Shown: positions 17,087 through 25,902, numbered from the stretch's first letter. The stretch is 64,000 nucleotides of DNA from Massilibacteroides vaginae (GCF_900178525.1 NZ_FXDJ01000006.1:1-64000), one strand, 5' to 3'. Made by a program: numbers and translations. Notes: generated from the letters alone by a model not told the origin.

Positions 17087-17094
17087 TATGTTTG
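17087..17094 (+). promoter_or_regulatory. -7 element of the STAND-nuclease gene
   Basis: TATGTTTG, 26 bp before the start codon at 17120. It fits TAnnTTTG; the nearest TTTG upstream is too far (29 nt), so the promoter may be weak or activator-dependent. Confidence 0.45.
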
Positions 17095-17119
17095 TGTTGG
17101 TAATTACTAATAAACATAC

Positions 17120-19483
17120 ATGTATATGACAACTTACGATTTTTCAACATTAAATGATAAAGATTTTGAAGAATTATCAAGGGATCTATTAAATGCAGAG
17201 TTGAAATTGTTTTTTCAAAGTTTCACACAAGGTAGAGATGGTGGAATAGATTTACGATATGCTACTGTAAAAAACGAAAATAACATTATAGTTCAAGCAA
17301 AACATTATTTAGGTACAGGCTATAGTGGACTCAAGTCAAAACTAAAGAATGAAGAATTACCAAAAGTGGAAAATATGACACCAAAAGTGAATAGATATAT
17401 TCTTATAACATCTGTAAAGTTAACTCCTCTTAATAAAAAAGAACTCAAAAGATTATTTAAGGGATATATACAGACGACCAATGATATATTAGGACAAGAT
17501 GATCTAAATGGGTTGTTAGTAAAACATGGACATATTGAAAAGAAATACCATAAACTTTGGTTTTCAAATACACTTGTTTTAGAAAAAATATTTCAGAATG
17601 CAATTTCTGGTCGTTCTTCTTTTATCAAAGAAAAGATAGAAAAACACATACAGCTATATGTAGAGACTAAGGCGTTTGAAAAAGCCTTAAATATAATCAG
17701 AAATAACAAAATAGTCTTAATAACTGGAATACCAGGAATAGGCAAATCCACGTTAGCGAATATGCTAACATATCATATACTAGGGAATGATTTTGAATTA
17801 GTGTATATAGATGGTGAATTAAAGGAAGCAGAAGAACTTTTTGATAATTCAGCATCAAAACAACTATTTTATTTTGACGATTTTTTAGGTTCAAATTATA
17901 TTGAAATTGTTAATTCTAAAAATACAGACAGTAAGATTGTAAATTTTATTGAAAGAATTAGTTCTTCTAAAAATAAATATTTGATATTGACTACAAGGTC
18001 TAGTATTTTGAATCAAGCTAAGAGTTATCGTGAAAAATTAAATAATACAAACTTAGACAACTTAAAATATGAAATAGAGCTAAAAGATTACTCTGATTAT
18101 GACAAGGCAAAGATTCTATACAACCATCTGTATTTTTATGATTTAGAAAAAGAGTATATTTCAAAAATTTTCGAAAAGAAGAATTATTGGAAAATAATTA
18201 AGCATTCTAATTATAATCCTCGTCTGATAGATTTTTTTTCGAAGAAAAGTAATATTAAAGATGTCTCTACAGAAGATTATGTCTATTTCATAATGAAAAA
18301 CCTAAATAATCCGAACAAGATTTGGGAGCATGCTATTCAAAACCAACTAGATGATCCGGATAAATATCTGTTATTTACTTTACTGACTTTTAGGGGGTCA
18401 GTAAAAAAAGAACATTTAGAGATTGCTTTTAAAGAACGTATTAGTTATGAAGTAAATAATAATGGTTACCATAGAAGACAAGGTGCTTTTGAAAAATCTT
18501 TCAAACATTTATTAGATGGATTCATAAATCATCTTATTTCTAGAGATACAAACGATTCAAGGATTTCATTTGTTAATCCATCAATAGGAGACTATCTAAT
18601 ATCTTTTTTTAATTTGAATAATATCGAAAAATGGGATTTAATAAATTCATTGTTCTATATTGAACAATTTTCGTTTGTGTTTGAATATGATTTGCAAAAA
18701 GAAGGACGCAACAAAATAAACATAAAAAAAGAAGAGTTGGAAAGATTTATAAAGAAAATTGATGAATGCCAATGTTCGTTATATAGTTTTATTTCGCAAT
18801 CTCCAAGTAATATGTCTATTTTGATAATAAGTGTTTTATGTCATTTCCGTAATAAGGAATCATATATACTAATTGATGAAAAAATTGAAAGCAGATTAGA
18901 TAGTATAATTTGGGCTGATGTAACAGAGTTATACTCTTTAGTTCATGACATACTTCCTCTATTTCTTTCTGTAGAAGAGAAAAGTAGATTGTATGACATT
19001 ATTAAGAAAAAATGGATTGATGAAATATTACCTACTTTACTTAAAAGCTTGAATGATATAGAACAAATTGAACAAGTCAAAGAATTGTGTGTCAGGTTAG
19101 GATATAATTTATCTGAATTATATGCTGATGATTTTCATTCACAAATAGATTTATCTATAAAAAATATATATTTAGAGCAAGTTAAAGATATTAAAGAGAA
19201 TGAGTTACTCAATGTATATTCAGAAGAAGAATTTCAAGGAATAGAAAATGATGTTTGGGAGAGTTATACTACACTTTACCGAGAGATTCTAGGGGTTCAT
19301 CGAGAACTTCCAGAGAATATGACAGAAAGCTTATTTGCTGATGTTGATATTGAAGCTATAATACAACAAAATCAAGAAGAAGAAGCACGAGCCGAAGCTT
19401 ATATGGATGATTATAGATTTGATGATTCCCCAAGTGAAAGTTATATGATAGATAATTTGTTTTCATCAATGGATAAAGAATGA
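17120..19483 (+). CDS. Mrr-like nuclease fused to a STAND NTPase, candidate phage defence
   Basis: A 787-aa protein. Residues 1-150 form an Mrr/PD-(D/E)xK nuclease domain: NDKDFEELSRDLL, then Asp44 in GRDGGIDL and Gln59-Ala-Lys61 in IIVQAKHYL, the D...QxK pattern of type IV restriction enzymes. Residues 165-310 form a P-loop NTPase: Walker A GIPGIGKST (203-211), Walker B LFYFDDF (249-255) and the sensor arginine in LILTTRS (Arg293). This matches the nSTAND3 type. Residues 310-740 are all-helical and probably a ligand-sensing part; the C-terminus is acidic. STAND proteins sense an invader and then switch on the N-terminal effector, here DNA cleavage. Base composition is about 27-30% G+C, well below the flanks, which indicates transfer. 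A start at the third codon is possible. No partner gene is seen. Confidence 0.8.
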   Translation: MYMTTYDFSTLNDKDFEELSRDLLNAELKLFFQSFTQGRDGGIDLRYATVKNENNIIVQAKHYLGTGYSGLKSKLKNEELPKVENMTPKVNRYILITSVKLTPLNKKELKRLFKGYIQTTNDILGQDDLNGLLVKHGHIEKKYHKLWFSNTLVLEKIFQNAISGRSSFIKEKIEKHIQLYVETKAFEKALNIIRNNKIVLITGIPGIGKSTLANMLTYHILGNDFELVYIDGELKEAEELFDNSASKQLFYFDDFLGSNYIEIVNSKNTDSKIVNFIERISSSKNKYLILTTRSSILNQAKSYREKLNNTNLDNLKYEIELKDYSDYDKAKILYNHLYFYDLEKEYISKIFEKKNYWKIIKHSNYNPRLIDFFSKKSNIKDVSTEDYVYFIMKNLNNPNKIWEHAIQNQLDDPDKYLLFTLLTFRGSVKKEHLEIAFKERISYEVNNNGYHRRQGAFEKSFKHLLDGFINHLISRDTNDSRISFVNPSIGDYLISFFNLNNIEKWDLINSLFYIEQFSFVFEYDLQKEGRNKINIKKEELERFIKKIDECQCSLYSFISQSPSNMSILIISVLCHFRNKESYILIDEKIESRLDSIIWADVTELYSLVHDILPLFLSVEEKSRLYDIIKKKWIDEILPTLLKSLNDIEQIEQVKELCVRLGYNLSELYADDFHSQIDLSIKNIYLEQVKDIKENELLNVYSEEEFQGIENDVWESYTTLYREILGVHRELPENMTESLFADVDIEAIIQQNQEEEARAEAYMDDYRFDDSPSESYMIDNLFSSMDKE

Positions 19484-19520
19484 CTTTTTTATCCCTCGAA
19501 TTACCCCTCTATAAAAACAA

Positions 19521-19550
19521 AAAGCTTATAATCAATCGATTATAAGCTTT
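19521..19550. terminator. Bidirectional terminator between the STAND gene and the tRNAs
   Basis: A perfect 13-bp stem, AAAGCTTATAATC / GATTATAAGCTTT, with a 4-nt loop. On the minus strand it is followed by TTTTTG after tRNA-Leu; on the plus strand it lies 37 bp after the STAND stop. Confidence 0.8.
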
Positions 19551-19555
19551 CTATG

Positions 19556-19639
19556 TACTCGGAGCGGGACTTGAACCCGCACAGCTGCTATAGCCAAAGG
19601 ATTTTAAGTCCTTCGTGTCTACCATTCCACCATCCGAGC
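19556..19639 (-). tRNA. tRNA-Leu (TAA)
   Basis: An 84-nt tRNA with a long variable arm as expected for leucine. The 5' end reads GCTCGGATGGTGGAATGG; the anticodon loop ACTTAAAAT gives TAA; the T arm is GCGGGTTCAAGTCCCGC. No CCA is encoded. It is the second tRNA of the operon. Confidence 0.95.
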
Positions 19640-19660
19640 ATCCTTTTCTCTTAAAAGATG

Positions 19661-19733
19661 AGCGAAAGACGGGATTCGAACCCGCGACCCTAACCTTGGC
19701 AAGGTTATGCTCTACCAACTGAGCTACTTTCGC
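19661..19733 (-). tRNA. tRNA-Gly (GCC)
   Basis: A 73-nt tRNA. The acceptor stem GCGAAAG pairs with CTTTCGC, the D arm is GCTCAGTTGGTAGAGC, the anticodon loop is TTGCCAA (GCC) and the T arm is GCGGGTTCGAATCCCGT. It lies 21 bp before tRNA-Leu on the same transcript. Confidence 0.96.
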
Positions 19734-19758
19734 GTTTTTTTCTTTGGTTTTGCGAGTG

Positions 19759-19789
19759 CAAAGGTAGGGTATTTTTTGATTCTTCCAAA
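19759..19789 (-). promoter_or_regulatory. Promoter of the tRNA-Gly/tRNA-Leu operon
   Basis: On the minus strand TTTG (19786-19789), 19 nt, then TACCTTTG (19759-19766), a full match to the Bacteroidetes consensus, 25 bp before the tRNA-Gly 5' end. Confidence 0.8.
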
Positions 19790-19805
19790 CCTTTTGCGTG
19801 CAAAT

Positions 19806-20270
19806 TTAATTAGATATGTAAATTTTATTTCCTGTAAGTGTTGTTATGTTATAAAATTGACGTAGCCTTTTGCGTCCCCGGTCTTCTGTGCTTGGTCCTG
19901 AGACAGGTGCTCCACCTGCTTCAAGGCTAAATTGACTGCTACATTTTGAGCAGGATGCCGACAATCCGGACGAATCAACGTGCACTATTACGTCAGGGTT
20001 TATTTCGTATGGACATGCTGCGTCAAATGCAAGAAAACCGGAAGCACTATGATAAACCAAAACCCCACCAAAACCAACACGTTCATTTAATATGTTGATG
20101 TCTTTTAGTGTATAGATTTTATGGGATAGAATGCTATTTAGTTCCTTGTCCTTGAAGGTTAAATCTAATGTTAAGCTAACCCTTGTTGATGGTATATCCG
20201 AATATTCTGTTTTGCCGCAGGCTAATAGGAATAAGGCAAAGATTAGAAACGTCAGACGATTAGTTTTCAT
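19806..20270 (-). CDS. Rieske-like lipoprotein without the histidine ligands
   Basis: A 154-aa lipoprotein: the signal peptide ends in the lipobox LLAC (Cys18). The middle resembles the Rieske [2Fe-2S] fold (GFGGVLVYHSASGFLAFDAACPYE ... SKCSSQFSLEAGGAPVSGPST, with the GP-type loop), but a true Rieske centre has C-x-H and C-x2-H. Here only cysteines remain (CPYE and CSKCSS), so the cluster is probably absent or different. Similar degenerate Rieske-like lipoproteins are common in Bacteroidales; their role is not known to me. It overlaps the argH 3' end by 11 nt. Confidence 0.6.
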   Translation of the reverse strand: MKTNRLTFLIFALFLLACGKTEYSDIPSTRVSLTLDLTFKDKELNSILSHKIYTLKDINILNERVGFGGVLVYHSASGFLAFDAACPYEINPDVIVHVDSSGLSASCSKCSSQFSLEAGGAPVSGPSTEDRGRKRLRQFYNITTLTGNKIYISN

Positions 20271-21606
20271 TTGTCAATAATTTTTTCTCTGCGAAGTCTA
20301 TTCTTTCAAACGAAAAGCCATCGATAATATTTTGCATCAAGGCGGAAATTGCATCGTTGCATAGGTTGCCTATACTTCCCTCGTGCGTGTGATGAATCTT
20401 CTTGTCGGGAGAAAATTTGCCTGCTTCTATTTCTAAACCTACCTGTTTATAGGCATCGCGGAAAGGAGTGCCTTCTATTACGCGACGGTTTACTTCTTCA
20501 ACGCTGAAGAGCAGCGCGTATTTGTCGTCTTCCAAAATACTTTGGTTGACTTTTACTTCACGCATCATGTGAGCAACCATGCGAAGGCAGTCTTTCAATT
20601 CATCGAATGCCGGCACAAATAGCTCTTTAATTAGTTGCAAGTCTCTGAAATAACCGGATGGCAGGTTATTGCAGATTAAGGTGATCTGTTGAGGTAATCC
20701 TTGAATCTTGTTGCATTTTGCCCGGGTTAGTTCGAATACATCCGGATTCTTTTTATGAGGCATGATGCTCGATCCGGTGGTGAACTGATCCGGCAGCTTG
20801 ATGAAACCGAAGTTTTGACTATTGAACATGCAAGCATCAAAAGCCAGTTTGGATAAGGTAGCCGCGATTCCTGCCATGGCAAAGGCAACCGTTCGTTCCA
20901 TTTTTCCGCGCCCCATTTGCGCGTAAACCACATTGTAGTTCATGGAATCAAAACCCAACAGGTTGGTGGTCATCTTTCGGTTTAAAGGGAAAGATGAACC
21001 GTATCCGGCAGCAGAGCCGAGTGGATTTCGGTTGCATACTTTATAGGCGGCCTGCAATAATTGCAGATCGTCGGCCAGACTTTCGGCGTAAGCGCCGAAC
21101 CATAGTCCGAAGGATGAAGGCATAGCAACCTGTAAGTGCGTATAGCCCGGTAGTAAAACTTCTTTATAGCTTTCGCTTTGTTGGAGTAAAACATCAAACA
21201 GGTCTTTTGTTAGTTCTGTAAGTGTACGAATCTCCGCGCGGGTGAATAGTTTCAAGTCTACCAACACCTGATCATTGCGTGAACGTCCGCTATGGATTTT
21301 CTTACCTACGTCGCCCAGTTTACGGGTTAAAAGGAGTTCCACTTGCGAATGCACATCTTCAACACCTTCTTCTATTACAAATTCCCCTTTTTCGGCAATG
21401 TGATAGATGCTTCTAAGCTCATGGAGCAGCAAGTCGAGCTCTGCATTGGTTAGCAAACCAATACTTTCAAGCATTGTGATATGCGCCATTGAGCCAAGCA
21501 CATCGTATTTGGCCAAATAAATATCCATTTCACGGTCTTTACCGACGGTGAATGCTTCCACTTCTTTATCTACCTGTATGTTTTTTTCCCAAAGCTTCTG
21601 AGCCAT
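20260..21606 (-). CDS. argH: Argininosuccinate lyase
   Basis: A 448-aa enzyme of the fumarase/aspartase superfamily that splits argininosuccinate to arginine and fumarate. The superfamily signature GSSIMPHKKNPD is present, as are SGRSRNDQVLVDLKLF and LPGYTHLQVAMPSSFG with the catalytic His region. I use the ATG at 21606 (MAQKLWEKN). It is in a minus-strand run comF-pyrE-SRPBCC-argH. No other arginine genes are near. Confidence 0.95.
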   Translation of the reverse strand: MAQKLWEKNIQVDKEVEAFTVGKDREMDIYLAKYDVLGSMAHITMLESIGLLTNAELDLLLHELRSIYHIAEKGEFVIEEGVEDVHSQVELLLTRKLGDVGKKIHSGRSRNDQVLVDLKLFTRAEIRTLTELTKDLFDVLLQQSESYKEVLLPGYTHLQVAMPSSFGLWFGAYAESLADDLQLLQAAYKVCNRNPLGSAAGYGSSFPLNRKMTTNLLGFDSMNYNVVYAQMGRGKMERTVAFAMAGIAATLSKLAFDACMFNSQNFGFIKLPDQFTTGSSIMPHKKNPDVFELTRAKCNKIQGLPQQITLICNNLPSGYFRDLQLIKELFVPAFDELKDCLRMVAHMMREVKVNQSILEDDKYALLFSVEEVNRRVIEGTPFRDAYKQVGLEIEAGKFSPDKKIHHTHEGSIGNLCNDAISALMQNIIDGFSFERIDFAEKKLLTNEN

Positions 21607-21616
21607 AATCAATCTT

Positions 21617-22033
21617 TTAATAAGGAAGACCTGCCAGAACAGTAGAGATTTTATCTATCGCATCTTGCAATGGTTTCGACACCATTGGTTTAATAAACGC
21701 GTTCAATTCTGCCCGGGCGGTCAGTTTCATTTTAGTGTCGTTATCGCCGGCCTGTACCAATTGGATCCATAAAAACAGAGGAACCGGAGAATTGGTTGTA
21801 GCAAACTTGATCAGCTTGTTTGGCTCGCGCTCAACGATCTGGAATGTTATTTTACCAACAGGAGCAACCGTAAAGCTGCAACTGTCACTATCGAACTCAA
21901 AATCAGAGACCTTATCTTGTGGGATGCGATCCTTTATCTGTTCTAAATTAGACAGATCGGATAGCATCGCAAAGATACGATCGTCATTGTGAGGTATAGT
22001 TTTTACCTCACTAACAAAATCAGTCATAGCCAT
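21617..22033 (-). CDS. SRPBCC-fold lipid/ligand-binding protein
   Basis: A 138-aa single-domain protein with the START/SRPBCC helix-grip pattern: an N-terminal strand (FVSEVKTIPHNDDRIFAMLSDLSNLEQIKDRIP), a beta-sheet middle (GKITFQIVEREPNKLIKFAT) and a long C-terminal helix (FIKPMVSKPLQDAIDKISTVLAG). There is no signal peptide. Members bind hydrophobic ligands; the ligand here is unknown. It lies 19 bp after pyrE and 10 bp before argH, likely in one operon. A start two codons in is also possible. Confidence 0.78.
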   Translation of the reverse strand: MAMTDFVSEVKTIPHNDDRIFAMLSDLSNLEQIKDRIPQDKVSDFEFDSDSCSFTVAPVGKITFQIVEREPNKLIKFATTNSPVPLFLWIQLVQAGDNDTKMKLTARAELNAFIKPMVSKPLQDAIDKISTVLAGLPY

Positions 22034-22052
22034 TTCGTTTAGTTATACCTGA

Positions 22053-22685
22053 TTAGGGTTGCCAGTTTGCCGGATCTTTACGCCACTCCTGCAATGTCGC
22101 GATTTCAGACTCATCGATATAGTCTGTACGAACAGCTTCTTCAATCACAGCGTCATAGTTGCTCAAGGTGGTAAGCGTTACTTTCGCGTCTCTGAATTGT
22201 TGTGTTGCTACAGGGAACCCATGCGTAAAGATGGCTACCATACCAACAACATCACAACCAAAATTGCGAACTGCCTCTACCGCTTTAAGACTACTACCTC
22301 CGGTAGAAACTAAATCCTCAATTATCACGACTTTCGAACCCGGTCTCAATTCTCCTTCAATCAGGTTTTCCAATCCGTGATCTTTTGGCGTTGCGCGAAT
22401 ATAAACAAAAGGCAATCCCAGCAAATCTGCTACCAATGCGCCCTGAGCGATAGCTCCCGTTGCTACACCGGCAATAGCATCTGCGTTTTCATACTTTTCA
22501 CTAATAACACGCGCAAGTTCTAATTTGATAAATGTACGAACCGCCGGATAAGAAAGGGTCTTTCTGTTATCACAGTAAATTGGAGACTTCCATCCCGAAG
22601 CCCAAGTAAACGGATTAGCCGGTTGCAATTTTACGGCTTTGATTTTTAACAATTTCTCTGCAACTAATCTTTCCAGTGTTTTCAT
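22053..22685 (-). CDS. pyrE: Orotate phosphoribosyltransferase
   Basis: A 210-aa type I phosphoribosyltransferase forming OMP from orotate and PRPP. The PRPP motif is VVIIEDLVSTGGSS; the flexible catalytic loop YIRATPKDHGLEN and the N-terminal SGWKSPIYCDNR are typical. The start at 22685 (MKTLERLVAEK) is chosen since the upstream ten codons are not conserved. A possible TATTTTTG element is at 22713-22720. Confidence 0.95.
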   Translation of the reverse strand: MKTLERLVAEKLLKIKAVKLQPANPFTWASGWKSPIYCDNRKTLSYPAVRTFIKLELARVISEKYENADAIAGVATGAIAQGALVADLLGLPFVYIRATPKDHGLENLIEGELRPGSKVVIIEDLVSTGGSSLKAVEAVRNFGCDVVGMVAIFTHGFPVATQQFRDAKVTLTTLSNYDAVIEEAVRTDYIDESEIATLQEWRKDPANWQP

Positions 22686-22712
22686 ACCATGAATAAAATT
22701 TATATACAGACG

Positions 22713-22720
22713 CAAAAATA
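22713..22720 (-). promoter_or_regulatory. Possible -7 element of pyrE
   Basis: TATTTTTG on the minus strand, 28 bp before the pyrE start. No TTTG at the proper distance. Confidence 0.35.
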
Positions 22721-22768
22721 GCTAAACTAGGCGATATAACCTTAAGACAATGAGGTAAAATTTTTATG

Positions 22769-23455
22769 TCATTGAGCAACTGCCAGACAAAAGATGCTGA
22801 TTTTTATTTTCTCACAGCGCGATAATTCCTTAACACAAGCATTAAGTGTTGCGCCTGAGGTCATTACATCGTCAATAAGGAGCACGTGCTTACCTTCCAG
22901 GTTCTCGCCGGAGGTTAATTGAAAAGCAGTTTCGATACCGGTTATTCTATCGTATACGCTCTTCTTGGTTTGAGTTTCGGTTTTCTTAAGGCGTACGAGC
23001 GAAGTGGTGTCGATTGATTTCCGGCAAACCGAATTAAACCCTTTAGCAATCCATTCAGACTGATTATATCCTCTTTTTTTTAACCGTTTTTTATGGAGAG
23101 GAACAGGGATTATTACATCCGGTTGTTCAAAATCAACCTGCCGGATAAGCTGCAACGCTGCCATCCGGCCTAATAAGAAACCTAATTTCTTATTGTTATG
23201 GTATTTTAGTGAGAAGATCAGTTTTTGCGTGATACCTCCTTTTTCATAATGAAGGAATGCGTAAGCCGCGCTGATCTCATTTCTTCCGGCGAATAACAGC
23301 TCCGCCGGATTTTGATTAACGTTAAATCGAGTATAGGATAGTTGATTGAGGCAGGCAATACAGAGTTGTTCTTCGCCGATTATTAACGGAGACTTACAAT
23401 TAACACAGGTGTTGGGAAAAAATAAGTAAAGCAACTCAGTCAAAATCCGCTTCAT
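22769..23455 (-). CDS. ComF-family phosphoribosyltransferase-like protein
   Basis: A 228-aa member of the ComF/GntX family linked to DNA uptake in competent bacteria. The N-terminal zinc ribbon is CVNCKSPLIIGEEQLCIACL; the PRTase domain has PVPLHKKRLKKRGYNQSEWIAKG and the PRPP-like motif HVLLIDDVMTSGATLNAC. Its start overlaps the recX stop by 20 nt, so it is cotranscribed with prmC-recX. The biochemical role outside competence is not clear. Confidence 0.85.
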   Translation of the reverse strand: MKRILTELLYLFFPNTCVNCKSPLIIGEEQLCIACLNQLSYTRFNVNQNPAELLFAGRNEISAAYAFLHYEKGGITQKLIFSLKYHNNKKLGFLLGRMAALQLIRQVDFEQPDVIIPVPLHKKRLKKRGYNQSEWIAKGFNSVCRKSIDTTSLVRLKKTETQTKKSVYDRITGIETAFQLTSGENLEGKHVLLIDDVMTSGATLNACVKELSRCEKIKISIFCLAVAQ

Positions 23456-23927
23456 CCGTATCCGTATTGAGAATTTCTTTCAAACAAGCTGAAATAAACG
23501 GACTTTCAAACCCTCTTCCGGCAGCAAAACGATATAATTTCACAAAGACTTCTTGTGCTGTTTTGCCTTTCGTGCTTTTTTTCTTTTGAATTAAGATTTC
23601 TTTGAGCATGGTTTTGTAGGCTGTCTCATCTATCTCATTCAATATGTTTTCAATTAAAGAAGACGGGACTTCCTTTCCGCGAAGTTCATATTTAATTTTG
23701 ACGCGCCCCCATTTGCTGAACCGCAGCTTATCTTTGACAAAAGCCCGTGTGTATCGTTCTTCGTCAATGAACTTCTCCGAACAAAGGCGGTGGATAATTC
23801 GTTCGCATGCTTCATCTGTCAGGTCGGTTGCTTTTATTTTCTGCCGGATATCCCGAATGCAGTATTCTTTTACGGAACAAAGAGCAGCCATTCTTTGCAA
23901 AATAGTTGTTTCGGTTGTATTGCTCAT
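23436..23927 (-). CDS. recX: Regulatory protein RecX
   Basis: A 163-aa helical-repeat protein that caps and disassembles RecA filaments. Features are the LCSVKEYCIRDIRQKI start, the repeat CSEKFIDEERYTRAFVKDKLRFSKWGRVKIKYEL and the C-terminal acidic tail (NTDTDEADFD). The start overlaps prmC by 4 nt. recA is not in the window. Confidence 0.88.
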   Translation of the reverse strand: MSNTTETTILQRMAALCSVKEYCIRDIRQKIKATDLTDEACERIIHRLCSEKFIDEERYTRAFVKDKLRFSKWGRVKIKYELRGKEVPSSLIENILNEIDETAYKTMLKEILIQKKKSTKGKTAQEVFVKLYRFAAGRGFESPFISACLKEILNTDTDEADFD

Positions 23928-24763
23928 CGCGTAGCTTTGATTATTCTGTCTCTTTGAGAAAGGTCTTTACTAAGTATACAGTCTCGGTATCCCAATTCGG
24001 AGATTAGCACTTTCGTTTCCTGTCCTAAAGCAGCATTAATTTCAAAATATAGTCGACCGCCCTCTTTTAAATACCGGATACCGAACAAGGCAATTATCCG
24101 ATAGAAAAGCAAGGGATCTTCATCGGGAACAAACAGGGCATTATGGGGTTCGTAATCCAATACATTCTGCTTCATGGCCTCCATCTCCCGATTCATCACA
24201 TAGGGCGGATTACTTACAATAACATCTTGTTTCTCAAGTTGTAAATCATCGCTACTCAGTATATCCCGGTGTATGAAACGAACGTCGGCCTGATTTGCAT
24301 CAGCATTGCTTTTTGCTACTTCAAGTGCTTTTTCTGAAATATCCAAAGCGGAAACTACCGGTTGTTTGAGTTGTTTCGCCAACGAAATGGCGATACATCC
24401 GCTTCCGGTACCTATATCTAACAGGCGTAGGTTTTCCGCATGTTCCTCGTGAACAATTAAATCAACAAGTTCTTCTGTTTCGGGGCGAGGTATCAACACC
24501 GCGGGGGTAACCTTAAAAGAATAACCATAAAAAGAAGTGGAGCCTAATATATATTGAATAGGTTCATGCGCAAGTAATCTGTTCACGATCTGCCTGATTT
24601 GCTCTCGTGTTACTTCTGATAATTCCTTATCTTTGTGAAGGAGAATCTGATGAGGTTCAAAATTACATACATCCTTCAGGATAAGATGTGTTAAACTTCT
24701 GACTTCCTCCGGCTGAAAGTGATTTCCTAATGCTTGTTTTATATAAGCAATGGTGTTGTTCAT
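23924..24763 (-). CDS. prmC: Release factor glutamine methyltransferase PrmC
   Basis: A 279-aa SAM-dependent enzyme that methylates the GGQ Gln of peptide release factors. It has the helical N-terminal domain, the SAM loop LLDIGTGSGCIAISLAKQL and the substrate motif VSNPPYVMNREM (NPPY). The start at 24763 (MNNTIAYIKQAL) fits the family; the longer frame would overlap ribD's leader. It is first in the prmC-recX-comF operon and divergent from ribD with 57 bp between. Confidence 0.94.
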   Translation of the reverse strand: MNNTIAYIKQALGNHFQPEEVRSLTHLILKDVCNFEPHQILLHKDKELSEVTREQIRQIVNRLLAHEPIQYILGSTSFYGYSFKVTPAVLIPRPETEELVDLIVHEEHAENLRLLDIGTGSGCIAISLAKQLKQPVVSALDISEKALEVAKSNADANQADVRFIHRDILSSDDLQLEKQDVIVSNPPYVMNREMEAMKQNVLDYEPHNALFVPDEDPLLFYRIIALFGIRYLKEGGRLYFEINAALGQETKVLISELGYRDCILSKDLSQRDRIIKATR

Positions 24764-24820
24764 TTCGCATTTAATGTTTATCGGCAGACAAAAGTAATTA
24801 AAAACCAAACACGAATTGAG

Positions 24821-25861
24821 ATGACAGTTGACGAAAAATATATGAGACGTGCCATGGAACTGGCGTTAAACGGACGTGGCGCGGTAAAATCCAATCCGAT
24901 GGTAGGAGCTGTAATTGTGCATAACGACCGGATTATAGGTGAAGGGTTTCATTGCGAATACGGAAAAGCGCATGCGGAGGTAAACGCCGTTAATTCGGTG
25001 AAAGATGAAACTTTACTGCCGGATTCGACCATGTATGTAACGCTGGAACCTTGCTCGCATTACGGCAAAACACCTCCTTGCGCCGAATTAATTATACGAA
25101 AACAGATTCCCCGGGTTGTGATCGGCTCTCTTGACCCCTACCCTGAAGTGGCCGGAAGAGGAGTTGACATGTTGAGAAACGCCGGAGTTGAGGTCGTTAC
25201 CGGTGTTTTGGAAGGCGAATTGTATGAACTGAATCGTCCTTTTATTACAGCTCACATGCGCCAACGCCCTTATGTTATACTGAAATGGGCGCAAAGCGCT
25301 GATGGTTTTATTGATAAAATTCGAACAGACGCTTCTACCCCGGCTGTTGTGCTGTCGCCACCAGACTCTATGCGGTTAGTGCATAAATTGCGCGCGGAAG
25401 TAAGCGCTATAATGATTGGTACGCGTACAGCTATATTAGACAATCCGTCTCTGACCGTTCGCCATTGGGTGGGCGAGTCGCCCGTTCGGGTAGTATTAGA
25501 CAGGGCTTTAACTATCCCATCAAATTATAATATACTGGACGGATCTGTTCCTACGCTCGTTTTTACGGCAAAAAAAGCCGAAAAACGTCAGCATGTAGAA
25601 TACATCACGATTGATTTTGAAAAAGAGGTACTGCTGCAAGTGCTGCACCACTTGTACAAACGAAAATTGATCTCCCTATTGGTTGAAGGAGGAAGCATGC
25701 TTCATAACCAATTTCTCAAAGAAGGTTTATGGGATGAAATACGTATGGAAAAGACAGCCGGACTATTACACGAAGGCGTACACGCTCCGGATCTAACCAA
25801 AATTTCTTCCTCAGACCGGGGTGAGCAGCGAGGACGCTATATACATTATTATAATCGCTGA
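24821..25861 (+). CDS. ribD: Bifunctional riboflavin biosynthesis protein RibD
   Basis: A 346-aa deaminase/reductase acting on the second and third steps of riboflavin synthesis. The zinc deaminase domain (1-145) has HAEVNAV and PCSHYGKTPPCAE; the reductase domain (150-346) has ILKWAQSADGFIDK and LLVEGGSMLHNQFL. The start at 24821 (MTVDEKYMRRAMELA) is typical; 29 upstream codons are not. No FMN riboswitch fits the short 57-bp divergent spacer. It converges on pilus operon 1 with the repeat element at 25903-26022 between. Confidence 0.94.
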   Translation: MTVDEKYMRRAMELALNGRGAVKSNPMVGAVIVHNDRIIGEGFHCEYGKAHAEVNAVNSVKDETLLPDSTMYVTLEPCSHYGKTPPCAELIIRKQIPRVVIGSLDPYPEVAGRGVDMLRNAGVEVVTGVLEGELYELNRPFITAHMRQRPYVILKWAQSADGFIDKIRTDASTPAVVLSPPDSMRLVHKLRAEVSAIMIGTRTAILDNPSLTVRHWVGESPVRVVLDRALTIPSNYNILDGSVPTLVFTAKKAEKRQHVEYITIDFEKEVLLQVLHHLYKRKLISLLVEGGSMLHNQFLKEGLWDEIRMEKTAGLLHEGVHAPDLTKISSSDRGEQRGRYIHYYNR

Positions 25862-25902
25862 CAAAGGATTAAAAAAAGAATATATAGTACAAACAGATTT
25901 TC

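Noticed and set aside
15465-19733. Integration site with attL/attR at tRNA-Leu or tRNA-Gly
   Set aside because: No duplicate of either tRNA 3' end was found at the left edge of the island, and there is no integrase.
24764-24820. FMN riboswitch before ribD
   Set aside because: The divergent spacer is only 57 bp and lacks the conserved FMN-element blocks.
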